Below, piece by piece: positions 26,518-35,690 of a stretch of DNA of 64,000 nucleotides; position 1 is the stretch's first letter, and every line of letters begins with the position of its first letter. The translations under genes were made by a program, and so were the position numbers. This DNA comes from Gaiellasilicea sp963761905 (GTDB lineage Bacteria > Actinomycetota > Thermoleophilia > Gaiellales > Gaiellaceae), in assembly GCA_963761905.1 (NCBI GenBank), contig CAVXIQ010000003.1, positions 1 to 64,000 of the forward strand. The letters run 5' to 3'. The notes beneath the pieces are model-generated. The model had not been told where the DNA came from and ran no database searches. It worked only from the letters and a program-made list of their open reading frames with translations.

Positions 26518-28302
26518 ACGGGAGTCGCCTCGGTGTCCCGCGCGACGAGCTCCGCGTAGCGACCGCCGGCCGAGAGCAGCTCCTCGTGCGTCCCCGTCTC
26601 GACGACGTGGCCGTGGTCGAGGACGATGATCTGGTCGGCGTCGCGGACTGTCGAGAGCCGGTGCGCGATCGCGATCGTCGTCCGGCCCTCCGCCAGCCGC
26701 TCGAGCGCCTCCTGCACCAGCCGCTCGGTGCGCGTGTCGAGGGCGGACGTCGCCTCGTCGAGAACGAGGATCGGCGGGTTGCGGAGGATCGTGCGGGCGA
26801 TCGCGAGCCGCTGCTTCTCGCCGCCCGAGAAGCGGTAGCCACGCTCGCCGACGACCGTGTCGTAGCCGTCCGGCAGCGTCGTGATCAGGTCGTGGATCTG
26901 GGCCGCCCGCGCCGCCGCCTCGACCTCGTCGTCGCCGGCGTCCGGGCGCGCGAAACGCAGGTTCTCGCGCACGGTCGAATGGAGGAGATAGGTCTCCTGC
27001 GACACGACGCCGACGGCCGCAGCGAGCGAGCCGAAGGTCAGCTCGCGCACGTCGACGCCGTCGATCTCGACCGAGCCCTCCGTCGCGTCGTAGAGCCGAG
27101 CGACGAGGTAGCCGGCGGTCGTCTTCCCGGAGCCGGTTTCGCCGACCAGCGCGGTCTTCGTTCCCGGTGCCGCCTCGAAGGAGACATCCTGCAGCGTCCA
27201 GTCCTCGCCGTAGCGGAACCAGACGTGGTCGAACGAGACACGCCCCTCGGGCCGCGCCAGCGCACGCGCCCCCTCCTCGATGTCGACGTCCAGGTCGAGG
27301 TACTCGAAGACGCGGTCGAACAGCGCCAGGGAGGTCTGGACGTCGAGCGAGACGCCGAGGAGGGAGCCGATCGGGAAGAAGAGCCGCGTCTGCAGGGTGG
27401 TGAACGCGACGAGCGTGCCCAGCGAGATCGAGCCCGCGAAATGGCCGGCGAAGAGATAGACGAGCGCCGGCATGATCGCGAAGGTCATCTGGATCGAGCT
27501 CATCATCCAGCGGCCCGTCATCCGGCTTCGCACCTCGAGGTCGGCGAGCTGCGCCGACTCGTTCTCGAACCGGGTCGGCGAGCTCGCCCGACCGGCCCAT
27601 CGTCTTGCCGAGCAGGATCCCCGAGACGGAGAGCGACTCCTGGACGAGGCTCGAGATGTCGGCCATCGACTCCTGGCGCACCTTCGCGACGGCCTGACGC
27701 TGCCGGCCTACGCGGCGCGTCATCCAGACGAAGAGCGGCAGCAGCGCGAGCGCGAAGAGGGTCAGTCGCCAGTCGAGGATGAACATCGCGATCACGCTCG
27801 CGATCACCGTCGTCACGTTCGAGACGATCGACGTGGCGGTGGAGGTGACGACCTCCTGGACACCGCCGATGTCGTTCGCCAGCCGCGACTGCACCTCGCC
27901 CGTGCGCGTCCGGGTGAAGAAGGCGAGCGAGAGCCGCTGCAGGTGCTTGTAGACCGCGGTGCGCAGGTCGTGCATCACGCGCTGGCCGACCTGGTTCGAG
28001 AGCAGCGTCTGGACCACGCCGAGAACGCCCGTCCCGATCGCGATTCCGATCATCGCGGCGACGAGGATGTTGAGCAGGCGCAGGTCGCCGTTCGGGAGCG
28101 CGTCGTCGAAGACGCGCTGCACCAGGAAGGCCGGGATCGCGCCGACGACGGACGAGAAGACGATCAGACCGAGGACGGCGGAGAGCCGGAGTCGGTAGGG
28201 CTGGAAGAGGCGGACGATCCGCCGCAGGTTGGCGCGTCGGACGGCCTTGTCAGCCGGACGTTCGACCGGCTCGGCCGACTGGAAGGCGCGACCGCGTGGC
28301 AT
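26514..28302 (-). CDS. ABC exporter, fused membrane and ATPase domains (frameshifted)
   Basis: About 595 aa after repair. Six transmembrane helices (residues about 40-320) precede a nucleotide-binding domain with Walker A GETGSGKTT, the Q-loop, FSGGEKQRLAIA and Walker B ILVLDEATSALD. This is the MsbA/LmrA half-exporter layout; the substrate (lipid, drug or peptide) is not predictable. One extra base near 27583 splits the frame just before helix 6. ATG 28302 follows TAGTCT by seven bases. Its TAG shares CTAG with the P1 peptidase stop. Confidence 0.88.
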
Positions 28303-28331
28303 CGGTCACAGACTACGGACCGAGTCCCGGG

Positions 28332-28994
28332 CTAGGCCGTGAAGCGCGTCAGCTCCTCCGAGACGAGCTCGGCCCAGCGGCCGGCCCTGGGCATCGGGAC
28401 GAGCCCGCCCCACGGCGCCCGGAGCGCGATCGGATGAATCGCGCCCGAGATCAGGGTGCGGTCGGCGTCGACGCCGCGGGCCCGGGCGAGCTCGAAGCCT
28501 CGGCGGGAGAGCTCCGGCGCCACCCCCGGAACTCCCGGGAGGCCGCGGTCGAGCGCGCCGTGGAAGACGGCCAGGCGCCGCCCGTCGAGCGGCGAGACGT
28601 CGAGCCGCTCGTAGAACCAGGGAGCGAGGGCGATGACCGTCGAAACCGCCGCGTCTCCCGCGACGTGCACCGCGACCGCGCCGCCCATCGAGAAGCCGAG
28701 CACCGCGATCTCGCGCGCGCCGGCCTCCCGGGCCGCGGCGACCGCCGCCGCGCCGTCTTCGATGCAGAGCTCGAGGCGCCGCCACGACTTGATCCGGTAG
28801 CGAACCTCGAGAAAGCCGAGCGACGGATGCGTCGGCCCGAGCCGCCCCACGAGCCACTCGATCGACGCGCTCCAGGTGCCGGGATTCTCAGCCGCGGTGC
28901 CGCCGTTGATGCAGACGACCGCGCGAGACCCGACCCCATTCGTCCACCGGCCCTCGGCGCCGCTCGCGAGCTCGATCGTTGTCGGCGTTGACAC
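28332..28994 (-). CDS. Alpha/beta-hydrolase (dienelactone-hydrolase-like)
   Basis: 220 aa. The nucleophile elbow is GFSMGG, with a downstream ALDRGL region and a His-containing C-terminal segment (AIHPIA) that could complete the triad. Substrate unknown. GTG 28994 is chosen because a minus-strand TACCGT stands eight bases upstream; a longer frame to 29096 would be a poor coding extension. The start region faces the first Xer recombinase. Confidence 0.75.
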   Translation of the reverse strand: MSTPTTIELASGAEGRWTNGVGSRAVVCINGGTAAENPGTWSASIEWLVGRLGPTHPSLGFLEVRYRIKSWRRLELCIEDGAAAVAAAREAGAREIAVLGFSMGGAVAVHVAGDAAVSTVIALAPWFYERLDVSPLDGRRLAVFHGALDRGLPGVPGVAPELSRRGFELARARGVDADRTLISGAIHPIALRAPWGGLVPMPRAGRWAELVSEELTRFTA

Positions 28995-29053
28995 GGGTGC
29001 GGACGGTACCCACAGGGAGGAAGGCCGCGCGGCGGGCGGAATCGTGCAGGTCC

Positions 29054-29887
29054 GTGGACACCGCCGCCGCGATCGAGCGCTTCCTCGCCTCCCCAAGGCT
29101 CGCCGAATCGACGCGGCGCGCGTACTCGTTCGACCTGCGCGATTTCGGCGACTGGCTCGCCGCCGACGGGACCTGCGTCGACGAGGTCGACGTCCGCACC
29201 CTCGCTGCCTACGTCACCGAGCTCGGCCGCAGCCGCCGCGGGCTCGCGCCCGCGACGATCGCCCGCCGGATCTCGACCGTCCGCTCGTTCCTCCGCTTCA
29301 CGCTCGGTGCCGCCCGCGTTCCCGACGCGCCCTTCGCCCCGCGGCGCCCTCGGCGGCTTCCAGACGCGCCGAAGCAGTCCGAGGTCGAGACGCTGCTCGG
29401 AGCCGTCACCGCGGAAGGCGCGATCGGCCTTCGCAACGGCGCTCTGGTCGAGCTCGTCTATTCGGCCGGCTTGCGCAGCGCCGAGGCCGTCGGGCTCGAC
29501 CTCGGCGACGTCGACTTCGAGCAGGAGACACTGCACGTCCGCGGGAAGGGCGACAAGGAGCGCGTCGTCCCGCTGGGCGAACGCGCCGCCCACGCCGTCG
29601 CGCTCTATCTCCGCGACGCCCGGCCTGCACTCGCGGCCGGCGCGAACGACGCGCTCTTCCTCTCCGCGCGTGGGCGTCGGCTCGACACGAGCACGCTGCG
29701 CCGCGTGCTCCCGCATCCCCACCGGCTCCGTCACTCGTTCGCGACCCATCTGCTCGAGGGCGGGGCCGACCTCCGGACGATCCAGGAGCTGCTCGGCCAC
29801 GCCTCGCTCTCCACGACCCAGATCTACAGCCACGTCGATGCCAAGCGACTGCGAAAGGTCTATGACTTCTCTCATCCACGATCCTGA
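29054..29887 (+). CDS. Tyrosine recombinase XerC/XerD family (first of two)
   Basis: Site-specific recombinase. 277 aa from GTG 29054. An N-terminal SAM-like DNA-binding domain (residues 1-90) is followed by the catalytic domain with Arg in SAGLRSAEAVGL, Lys in GKGDKERVVPLG, HRLRHSFATHLL, LGHASL and the nucleophile Tyr in TQIYSHV. The segment before HRLRH is about ten residues shorter than in most Xer proteins. The end overlaps the next Xer gene by 26 bases. Confidence 0.86.
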   Translation: MDTAAAIERFLASPRLAESTRRAYSFDLRDFGDWLAADGTCVDEVDVRTLAAYVTELGRSRRGLAPATIARRISTVRSFLRFTLGAARVPDAPFAPRRPRRLPDAPKQSEVETLLGAVTAEGAIGLRNGALVELVYSAGLRSAEAVGLDLGDVDFEQETLHVRGKGDKERVVPLGERAAHAVALYLRDARPALAAGANDALFLSARGRRLDTSTLRRVLPHPHRLRHSFATHLLEGGADLRTIQELLGHASLSTTQIYSHVDAKRLRKVYDFSHPRS

Positions 29888-30788
29888 GCTGGAGGGCTTC
29901 CTGACGCTGCTCGCGGCACGTAGGGCGCCCCGGACGGTGGAGGCCTACCGGCGCGATCTCTCGCAGCTGGGCGCGTGGCTCGAGAAATCACCTGCCGCGG
30001 CAACCACGGAGGATCTGGAGCGCTGGATCGCGCAGATGCGCGCCGACGGGAACGCCGCCACGACGATCGCGAGACGGATCGCCGCGGTGCGCGCGTTCTT
30101 CCGCCACGAGCTGCTGCTCGGGGCGCGCGACGACAATCCGGCGGCAGCGCTCGAGCTCCCGCGACGGGCGCGAAAGCTGCCGCGGACTCTCTCGCCCGGC
30201 GAGGCGGAGCGACTGATCGAAGCCGCGGCGGGCACTACCCCGCGCGCGCTGCGAGACCGCGCGCTCGTCGAGGTGATGTACGGCTCGGGGCTACGCGTGA
30301 GCGAGGCGCTCGGTCTCCACCGCCGCTCCGTCGATCTGGACGAGCGGCTCGTGCGCGTGCTCGGCAAGGGCTCGAAGGAGCGGATCGTCCCGTTGGGTCG
30401 TCCCGCCGTCGACGCGCTGCGGCGCTACGTGGCGATGGGCCGGCCGCACCTCGACGTTCGCTCGCGGCCAGAGCTCTTCCTGAATGCGCGCGGCGGGCCG
30501 CTGACCCGCGCCGGCGCGTTCCTGATTCTCCGGCGCCTCGCCGAGAAGGCCGGCCTCGAGCCGCTCCGGGTCCATCCGCACCTGCTTCGACACTCCTTCG
30601 CGACGCATCTGCTCGAGGGAGGCGCCGACCTCCGCAGCGTCCAGGAGATGCTGGGGCACGCAGACCTCTCGACGACCGAGCTCTACACCCACGTCTCCGA
30701 TCGCCGCCGGCGAGAGCTGTACTTCCGCGCGCATCCTCATGCGCGGCGGACGTCGGCTCCTCGGAGGGTGCAGCCGGATGACGCTTGA
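29862..30788 (+). CDS. xerD: Tyrosine recombinase XerC/XerD family (second of two)
   Basis: 308 aa. The complete catalytic set is present: GSGLRVSEALGL, GKGSKERIVPLG, HPHLLRHSFATHLL, LGHADL and Tyr in TELYTHV. XerC and XerD normally act as a pair on the dif site to resolve chromosome dimers. Here two paralogues lie in tandem with overlapping frames, suggesting they are made together as a heterotetramer. The ATG overlaps the end of the first gene. No integrase-linked attachment site or mobile cargo is visible beside them. Confidence 0.88.
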   Translation: MTSLIHDPELEGFLTLLAARRAPRTVEAYRRDLSQLGAWLEKSPAAATTEDLERWIAQMRADGNAATTIARRIAAVRAFFRHELLLGARDDNPAAALELPRRARKLPRTLSPGEAERLIEAAAGTTPRALRDRALVEVMYGSGLRVSEALGLHRRSVDLDERLVRVLGKGSKERIVPLGRPAVDALRRYVAMGRPHLDVRSRPELFLNARGGPLTRAGAFLILRRLAEKAGLEPLRVHPHLLRHSFATHLLEGGADLRSVQEMLGHADLSTTELYTHVSDRRRRELYFRAHPHARRTSAPRRVQPDDA

Positions 30789-30807
30789 CCCAGTCGCGCA
30801 CCTGAGC

Positions 30808-30834
30808 GACTTAGTGGTGTTTCAACACTAAGTC
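30808..30834 (-). terminator. Hairpin across the purK stop codon
   Basis: GACTTAGTG (30808-30816) pairs perfectly with CACTAAGTC (30826-30834) around a nine-base loop. The stem includes the purK TAA, and it lies 20 bases after the converging xerD stop, so it could terminate either direction. There is no T-run. Confidence 0.5.
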
Positions 30835-31819
30835 CGCCACGGCTCGCTCCTGCTCCGCGCTCGCTCCGACCAGCGTGACGTGGCCGAGCTTGCGGCCGGG
30901 CCTCGGTTCCTTGCCGTAGAGATGAAGGTGAAGATTCGGCTCCGCGAGCAGCGCGGCGGCGTCCGGCAGCTCGCCGACGAGGTTCACCATGAGGGCATCG
31001 CCGCGACTCGCGGTCGAGCCCGAGAGGTAGGCCGAGGATCGCCCGCAGGTGGTTCTCGAACTGGCTCGTCGCCGCTCCTTCGATCGTCCAGTGGCCGGTG
31101 TTGTGGACGCGGGGAGCTAGCTCGTTCGCGATCAGCTCGCCGCCGACCTCGAAGAGCTCGAGCGCGAGCACGCCGACGTAGCCGAGCTCGTCCAGGAGCC
31201 GCGTCGCGTACTCCTCGGCCTGCGCCTGCGGCGCGTCCCGCGCCGGAGCGCGCGACGTGCGGAGGATTCCCTCGGCGTGCACGTTCTCGACCAGGGGATA
31301 GAAGGCCGTCTCGCCGCCGGCGCCGCGCACCGCGAGCAGCGACAGCTCCCGGTCGAACGGGACGAGCCCCTCGAGGACATGGTCGGAGGAAGCCTCAGGA
31401 CGTGTCTCCACCAGACGCTGTCCCTTGCCGTCGTAGCCGAGCCGGCGTGACTTCAAGAGGGCGGGGAAGGAGGTCACCTCGTCGTCGATCGGCGCCGTCG
31501 GGATCCCGAGCCTGCGGAAGAGCCGCTTCTCGACCAGCCGATCCTGCGAAGCCTCCAGCGCGCGTGCGTTCGGAACCGCGCCCACCCGTCGCGCCGCCTC
31601 GACCGGCACGTTCTCGAACTCGTAGGTGACGACGGCGGCGCCGTCGGCGAGCCGGTCGAGGAGCGCTGGGTCGTCGTAGCCGCCCACCAGGAGCTCCCCC
31701 ACCTCGCCCGCCGGCGCGTCGGGCGCCGGATCGAGGAAGCGGAACGAGAGCCCGAGCGGGATCCCGGCGAGCGCGAGCATCCGCCCGAGCTGGCCACCCC
31801 CGATGACGCCGACGATCAC
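30811..31819 (-). CDS. purK: 5-(carboxyamino)imidazole ribonucleotide synthase (frameshifted)
   Basis: ATP-grasp enzyme that carboxylates AIR with bicarbonate in purine synthesis, supplying PurE. The N-terminal GVIGGGQLGRML, the KSRRLGYDGKGQ ATP-binding strand and ELAPRVHNTGHWT are diagnostic. The C-terminal MVNLVG and HLYGKEPRPGRKLGHVT follow in another frame. Ignoring one extra base near 31020 gives 335 aa. GTG 31819 overlaps the purE stop as GTGA. It is the last gene of the gltA-HEAT-purE-purK operon. Confidence 0.9.
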
Positions 31820-32307
31820 CCGCCGGGATCGGGCTGAGCCAGGACAGACTGGGTCTGCTCCGCGCGGAAGCGCGCCAGCCGCTCGCGCACGCCCTCGTCC
31901 GACCGGGCGACGATCGCCGCGGCCAGCAGCGCCGCGTTGATTGCCCCGGCCCGGCCGATCGCGAGCGTCCCGACCGGCACGCCTGCCGGCATCTGGACGA
32001 TCGAGAGCAGCGAGTCCATCCCCTGGAGCGCCTTGGACTCCACCGGCACTCCCAGCACGGGAAGGATCGTCTTGGCCGCCGCCATTCCCGGCAGGTGCGC
32101 CGCCCCGCCCGCGCCCGCGATCAGCACCTGGAGGCCCCGCTCCTCGGCGCCGGCGGCGTACTCGAAGAGCAGGTCGGGCGTGCGGTGCGCGGACACGACC
32201 CGCGACTCGCACGGCACGTCGAGCCGCTCCAGCGTCTCGACGGCGTGCCTCATCGTCTCCCAGTCCGACTGCGAGCCCATGATCACGCCGACGAGCGGCT
32301 CGCTCAC
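31816..32307 (-). CDS. purE: N5-CAIR mutase
   Basis: Class I PurE, converting N5-CAIR to CAIR. 163 aa. The GSQSDWETM phosphate/carboxylate-binding loop, SAHRTPDLL with the catalytic histidine, and AGAGGAAHLPGM are all present. GTG 32307 overlaps the stop of the HEAT-like gene as GTGA, and its own stop overlaps purK as GTGA. An operon position after gltA is unusual for purine genes. Confidence 0.96.
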   Translation of the reverse strand: MSEPLVGVIMGSQSDWETMRHAVETLERLDVPCESRVVSAHRTPDLLFEYAAGAEERGLQVLIAGAGGAAHLPGMAAAKTILPVLGVPVESKALQGMDSLLSIVQMPAGVPVGTLAIGRAGAINAALLAAAIVARSDEGVRERLARFRAEQTQSVLAQPDPGG

Positions 32308-32801
32308 CTGGTATTCGACCGCTTGGTCAGCGCCGCTGCGATCGTCTTCGCGGTCTTGCGCAGCTCCGCGTCCGCCTCGTCGTCGTCCGCCAGGCCGTTC
32401 AGGACGAGGATCGTCTCCCGCTGCGGCGAGCCGTTCTTCAGGCAGATGATCGCCAGGCGGCGCACCGCAAGGTTGGGGTCGTTGCTCGCCAGCTCGTGCA
32501 GAAGCGACCGCATGCTGTTGACGTCGCCCGGATGGTCGCGCGAGAGGGCCTCGAGCGAGATCAGCGCCGAGCCGCGCGCCGCCGGGCTCTCGTCTTGAAG
32601 ACCGCGCCGCACGAGCTCCAGCTTCTGGCGGAAGCGAAACTGCGCGATCGCGCGATACGCCTGGGCGCGGATGCGGTAGTCCGCGCTCCGGGCGGCGTGC
32701 TCGATCTCCTCGTCCCACTGCTTCCGCAGGGCCGCGAGCGCCGTCTGGTCACCCGCGGCCGCGAGGCCGTCGGCTTCCGCCGCAGCCTCGGCGAGCGTCA
32801 T
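32304..32801 (-). CDS. HEAT-repeat-like helical protein
   Basis: 165 aa, almost all predicted helix. Paired helices such as YRIRAQAYRAIAQFRFRQKL and LAVRRLAIICLKNG resemble HEAT/armadillo repeats, which are protein-binding scaffolds. No catalytic motif is visible. ATG 32801 overlaps the gltA stop (ATGA), and its TGA overlaps purE (GTGA), so it is fully embedded in the operon. The partner is unknown; regulation or assembly of a neighbouring enzyme is only a guess. Confidence 0.7.
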   Translation of the reverse strand: MTLAEAAAEADGLAAAGDQTALAALRKQWDEEIEHAARSADYRIRAQAYRAIAQFRFRQKLELVRRGLQDESPAARGSALISLEALSRDHPGDVNSMRSLLHELASNDPNLAVRRLAIICLKNGSPQRETILVLNGLADDDEADAELRKTAKTIAAALTKRSNTR

Positions 32802-33883
32802 CCGACGGAAGCGGCTTCGCGGGCGGCGGGGCCGACGTAACGCGCCGACGGCCTGAAGAGCCGCCCCGTCCGCTTCTGCTCGAGGATGTGGGCCGACCAC
32901 CCGGCGACCCGCGAGCACGCGAACATCGCAGGCGCGAGCGGCGGCGGGATCTCGGCGACGTCCAGCACGACGGCGGAGTAGTACTCGACATTCGTCGCGA
33001 GCACGCGGTCCGGCGAGCGCTCCTGGAGCGCCTTCAGCGCCACCTCTTCGAGCTCCTCGGCGACCTCGATGTTGGGCGCGCCGAGCTCCCTGGCCACGCC
33101 CTTCAGGAGCCGGGAGCGCGGATCCTCGGCGCGATAGATCCGGTGCCCGAAGCCCATGATCCGCTTGCCGCTCTCGAGCGTCTCGGTCACCCACCGCGCG
33201 GCGTCGCCCGACGCCGCGACCTCCTCGAGCATCGGCTTCACGTACGCAGGGGCGCCGCCGTGCAGCGGGCCCGAGAGCGCGCCGACCGCGGACGACAGCG
33301 CGGCGCCGCAATCGGCACCCGTCGACGCCGTCACGCGCGCCGCAAATGTCGACGCGTTCAACCCGTGCTCGGCGGTGCAGATCCAGTAGGTGTCGATCGC
33401 CTTCACGTGCTTCGGGTCGGCCTCGCCGCGCCACCGGAGGAGGAACTTCTCGGCCGCAGTCTTCCCCTGCTCGACGGTTGCTTCGGAAACCGGGTTCGTC
33501 TCCCCGTCCGCGACGCGGGCGGAACGAGCGACGATCGTCATCATCTGTGCGGAGAGGCGGCCGAGATCCGTGCGCGCCTGTTCGTCCGAGATCTCGTTCA
33601 GCTTCCCGAGCTTCCACTTCCCGGAGAGGCGTGCGGTCTCGGCCTGCAGGTCGGCGGGCGCGTTCCCGGTCAGCGCGGCCGGCTCGTGCGGCTCGGGCGC
33701 GGGCATCGTCGAGTTCAGGTCGTCGTCGACGAGCAATCCCCAGACGTTCTCGTACGGGTAGTGCCCGACGAGATCCTCGATGTCGACGCCGCGGTAGCGG
33801 AGGGCTCCGCCCTCGCGGTCAGGCTCGGCGATCTCGGTCTCGACGGCGACGATGCCCTCGAGGCCCGGCTTGAACTCGTTCAT
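32798..33883 (-). CDS. gltA: Citrate synthase
   Basis: Condenses acetyl-CoA with oxaloacetate. 361 aa, the short type found in Gram-positive bacteria. The active-site histidines lie in HGLNASTFAARV and GFGHRIYRAEDPR, and LHGGAP is also conserved. GGAGGA precedes ATG 33883, excluding a longer frame to 33955. It diverges from mdh, so the two enzymes that act in sequence on oxaloacetate share a 118-base control region. Confidence 0.94.
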   Translation of the reverse strand: MNEFKPGLEGIVAVETEIAEPDREGGALRYRGVDIEDLVGHYPYENVWGLLVDDDLNSTMPAPEPHEPAALTGNAPADLQAETARLSGKWKLGKLNEISDEQARTDLGRLSAQMMTIVARSARVADGETNPVSEATVEQGKTAAEKFLLRWRGEADPKHVKAIDTYWICTAEHGLNASTFAARVTASTGADCGAALSSAVGALSGPLHGGAPAYVKPMLEEVAASGDAARWVTETLESGKRIMGFGHRIYRAEDPRSRLLKGVARELGAPNIEVAEELEEVALKALQERSPDRVLATNVEYYSAVVLDVAEIPPPLAPAMFACSRVAGWSAHILEQKRTGRLFRPSARYVGPAAREAASVG

Positions 33884-34001
33884 CGTGCTCCTCCGCTCGG
33901 ATTCCGCGTGCGCCGGACGGTACCTCACGGGCGACCTCGCGACCGGCGCATACAATCCGCCGCCCGAGCGCCCGATCGGGCCAGACGACGAGGAGACGAG
34001 C
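33884..34001. promoter_or_regulatory. Divergent gltA-mdh control region
   Basis: 118 bases. TACAAT (33951-33956) is a near-consensus -10 for mdh, giving a leader of about 40 bases with GAGGAG before the GTG. The gltA side has a GGAGGA ribosome-binding site; its -10 is not obvious. These two genes have classical leaders, unlike the leaderless genes nearby. Confidence 0.55.
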
Positions 34002-34925
34002 GTGAGACGAAAGGTGACTGTCGTAGGAGCGGGGAACGTCGGCGCGACGTGCGCGCAGGAGCTCGCGCGCCGCGACTACGCGGACGTCGTGGTCGTCGAC
34101 ATCAAGGAAGGTCTCCCGCAGGGGAAGGCGCTCGACCTGAACCAGGCGGCTGCCGTGCTCGGCTACGAGGCGAACGTGACCGGCTCGAACGGCTACGAGG
34201 AGTCGGCCGACTCCGAGGTGGTCGTGATCACCGCCGGCCTGCCCCGCCAGCCGGGGATGAGCCGCGACGACCTCGTGACGACGAACGAGAAGATCGTCGG
34301 CTCCGTCACCGAGCAGGTGCTCGAGACGAGCCCGGATGCGATCCTCGTGATCGTCTCGAATCCGCTCGACGCGATGTGCCACGTCGCGAGGAGCGTCTCG
34401 GGCTGGGCGAAGGAGCGTGTCTTCGGGATGGCCGGCATCCTCGACACGGCGCGCTTCTCGGCCTTCATCGCCTGGGAGACCGGGATGTCGATCAAGGACG
34501 TGACCGCGATGGTGCTCGGCGGTCACGGCGACCAGATGGTGCCGGTCGTGTCGGCGACGACCGTCGGCGGGATCCCGCTCCGCAAGCTCGCTCCGGAGGA
34601 TCGGATCCAGGCGATGGTCGAGCGGACGGCGAAGGGCGGCGGCGAGCTCGTGAACCTGCTCGGCACCTCGGCGTGGTACGCGCCGGGCGCCGCCGCGGCC
34701 CAGATGGTCGACGCGATCGTCCTCGACGAGAAGCGCGTGCTCCCGTGCACCGCCTATCTCGAGGGGGAGTACGGGATCGACGGGCTCTACATGGGTGTTC
34801 CCGTCGTGCTCGGAGCCGGCGGGATCGAGAAGATCGTCGAGCTCGACCTCGACGAGAGCGAGCAGGCGGCACTCGAGGCGTCGGCGGACGCTGTTCGCGA
34901 GGTCGTCGGCGTGCTGAGCGCCTGA
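34002..34925 (+). CDS. mdh: Malate dehydrogenase
   Basis: NAD-dependent malate/oxaloacetate interconversion of the lactate-dehydrogenase-like type. 307 aa. The Rossmann loop GAGNVGAT, the VVITAGLPRQPGMSRDDL mobile loop with substrate Arg, VSNPLDAM, and the catalytic His in LGGHGDQMVP are present. GTG 34002 is chosen because GAGGAG lies upstream and TACAAT gives a promoter; an earlier ATG at 33852 would lie inside gltA antisense. The SDR gene follows 19 bases later. Confidence 0.95.
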   Translation: MRRKVTVVGAGNVGATCAQELARRDYADVVVVDIKEGLPQGKALDLNQAAAVLGYEANVTGSNGYEESADSEVVVITAGLPRQPGMSRDDLVTTNEKIVGSVTEQVLETSPDAILVIVSNPLDAMCHVARSVSGWAKERVFGMAGILDTARFSAFIAWETGMSIKDVTAMVLGGHGDQMVPVVSATTVGGIPLRKLAPEDRIQAMVERTAKGGGELVNLLGTSAWYAPGAAAAQMVDAIVLDEKRVLPCTAYLEGEYGIDGLYMGVPVVLGAGGIEKIVELDLDESEQAALEASADAVREVVGVLSA

Positions 34926-34944
34926 GGCAGTCGGAGATCACCTG

Positions 34945-35688
34945 ATGGAGCTCGGACTGCGAGGTCGCACGGCAATCGTCTGCGGTGGATCGGCCGGAAT
35001 CGGGCTCGCGTCCGCCGAGGCGCTCGCGGCCGAGGGCGCGAACGTCGCGATGCTGGCTCGAGGCCGGGAGGCGCTCGAGCGCGAAGCCGAGCGGCTGGGG
35101 GCGCTCGCCGTGCGCGGCGACGTCGCCAATCCCCGCCACCTCGGGCAGCTGGTGGAGCAGACGGTCGCAGCGTTCGGCGGCGTCGACATCCTCGTGCTCA
35201 ACAGCGGCGGCCCGCCGAGGACGGGCGCGCTCGAGGTAACGGACGAGCAGGTCGAGGACGCGGTTGCCCTGCTGCTGCTCTCCGCGGTTCGGCTCGTCCG
35301 CCTTTGCCGGTCCCACCTCGAGGCGAGCGGCCACGGCCGCGTGATCGCGATCACGTCGAGCGCGGCCAAGGAGCCGATCGACAACCTGGCGCTCTCGAAC
35401 GCGATTCGGCCGGGGCTCACCGGCTGGCTGAAGGGCGTCGCCCGCGAGCTCGGGCCGTCCGCCGTCACGGTCAACACGATCGCGCCTGGTCGGATCGACA
35501 CGGAGCGCTTGAAGGAGGTCTATCCCGACGGCCCGACCGAGTCCGATCTCGCGACGATTCCGCTGCGTCGGCTCGGCGCTCCGCGGGAGCTCGGGGACGT
35601 CGTCTGCTTCCTCGCCTCGGACCGCGCCGCGTACATCAGCGGCGCCACGATCGCGGTCGACGGCGGTCTGACGCGAGGCCTCTTCTGA
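34945..35688 (+). CDS. SDR family protein lacking the catalytic Tyr-Lys pair
   Basis: 247 aa. Rossmann SDR fold with GGSAGIG nucleotide loop, NSGG in place of NNAG, and SITSS-like ITSSAAKEP. At the position of YxxxK the sequence reads NLALSNAIRPG, so neither the Tyr nor the Lys is present. FabG-like SDRs of this sort form a known atypical subgroup. Reductase activity is therefore doubtful or uses other residues. It is probably co-transcribed with mdh and with the PDZ-Lon gene that begins within a few bases of its stop. Confidence 0.82.
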   Translation: MELGLRGRTAIVCGGSAGIGLASAEALAAEGANVAMLARGREALEREAERLGALAVRGDVANPRHLGQLVEQTVAAFGGVDILVLNSGGPPRTGALEVTDEQVEDAVALLLLSAVRLVRLCRSHLEASGHGRVIAITSSAAKEPIDNLALSNAIRPGLTGWLKGVARELGPSAVTVNTIAPGRIDTERLKEVYPDGPTESDLATIPLRRLGAPRELGDVVCFLASDRAAYISGATIAVDGGLTRGLF

Positions 35689-35690
35689 GC

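Noticed and set aside
29054..30788. Integrative element or integron around the Xer pair
   Set aside because: No transposase, cargo genes, attachment repeats or shift in base composition next to the recombinases.
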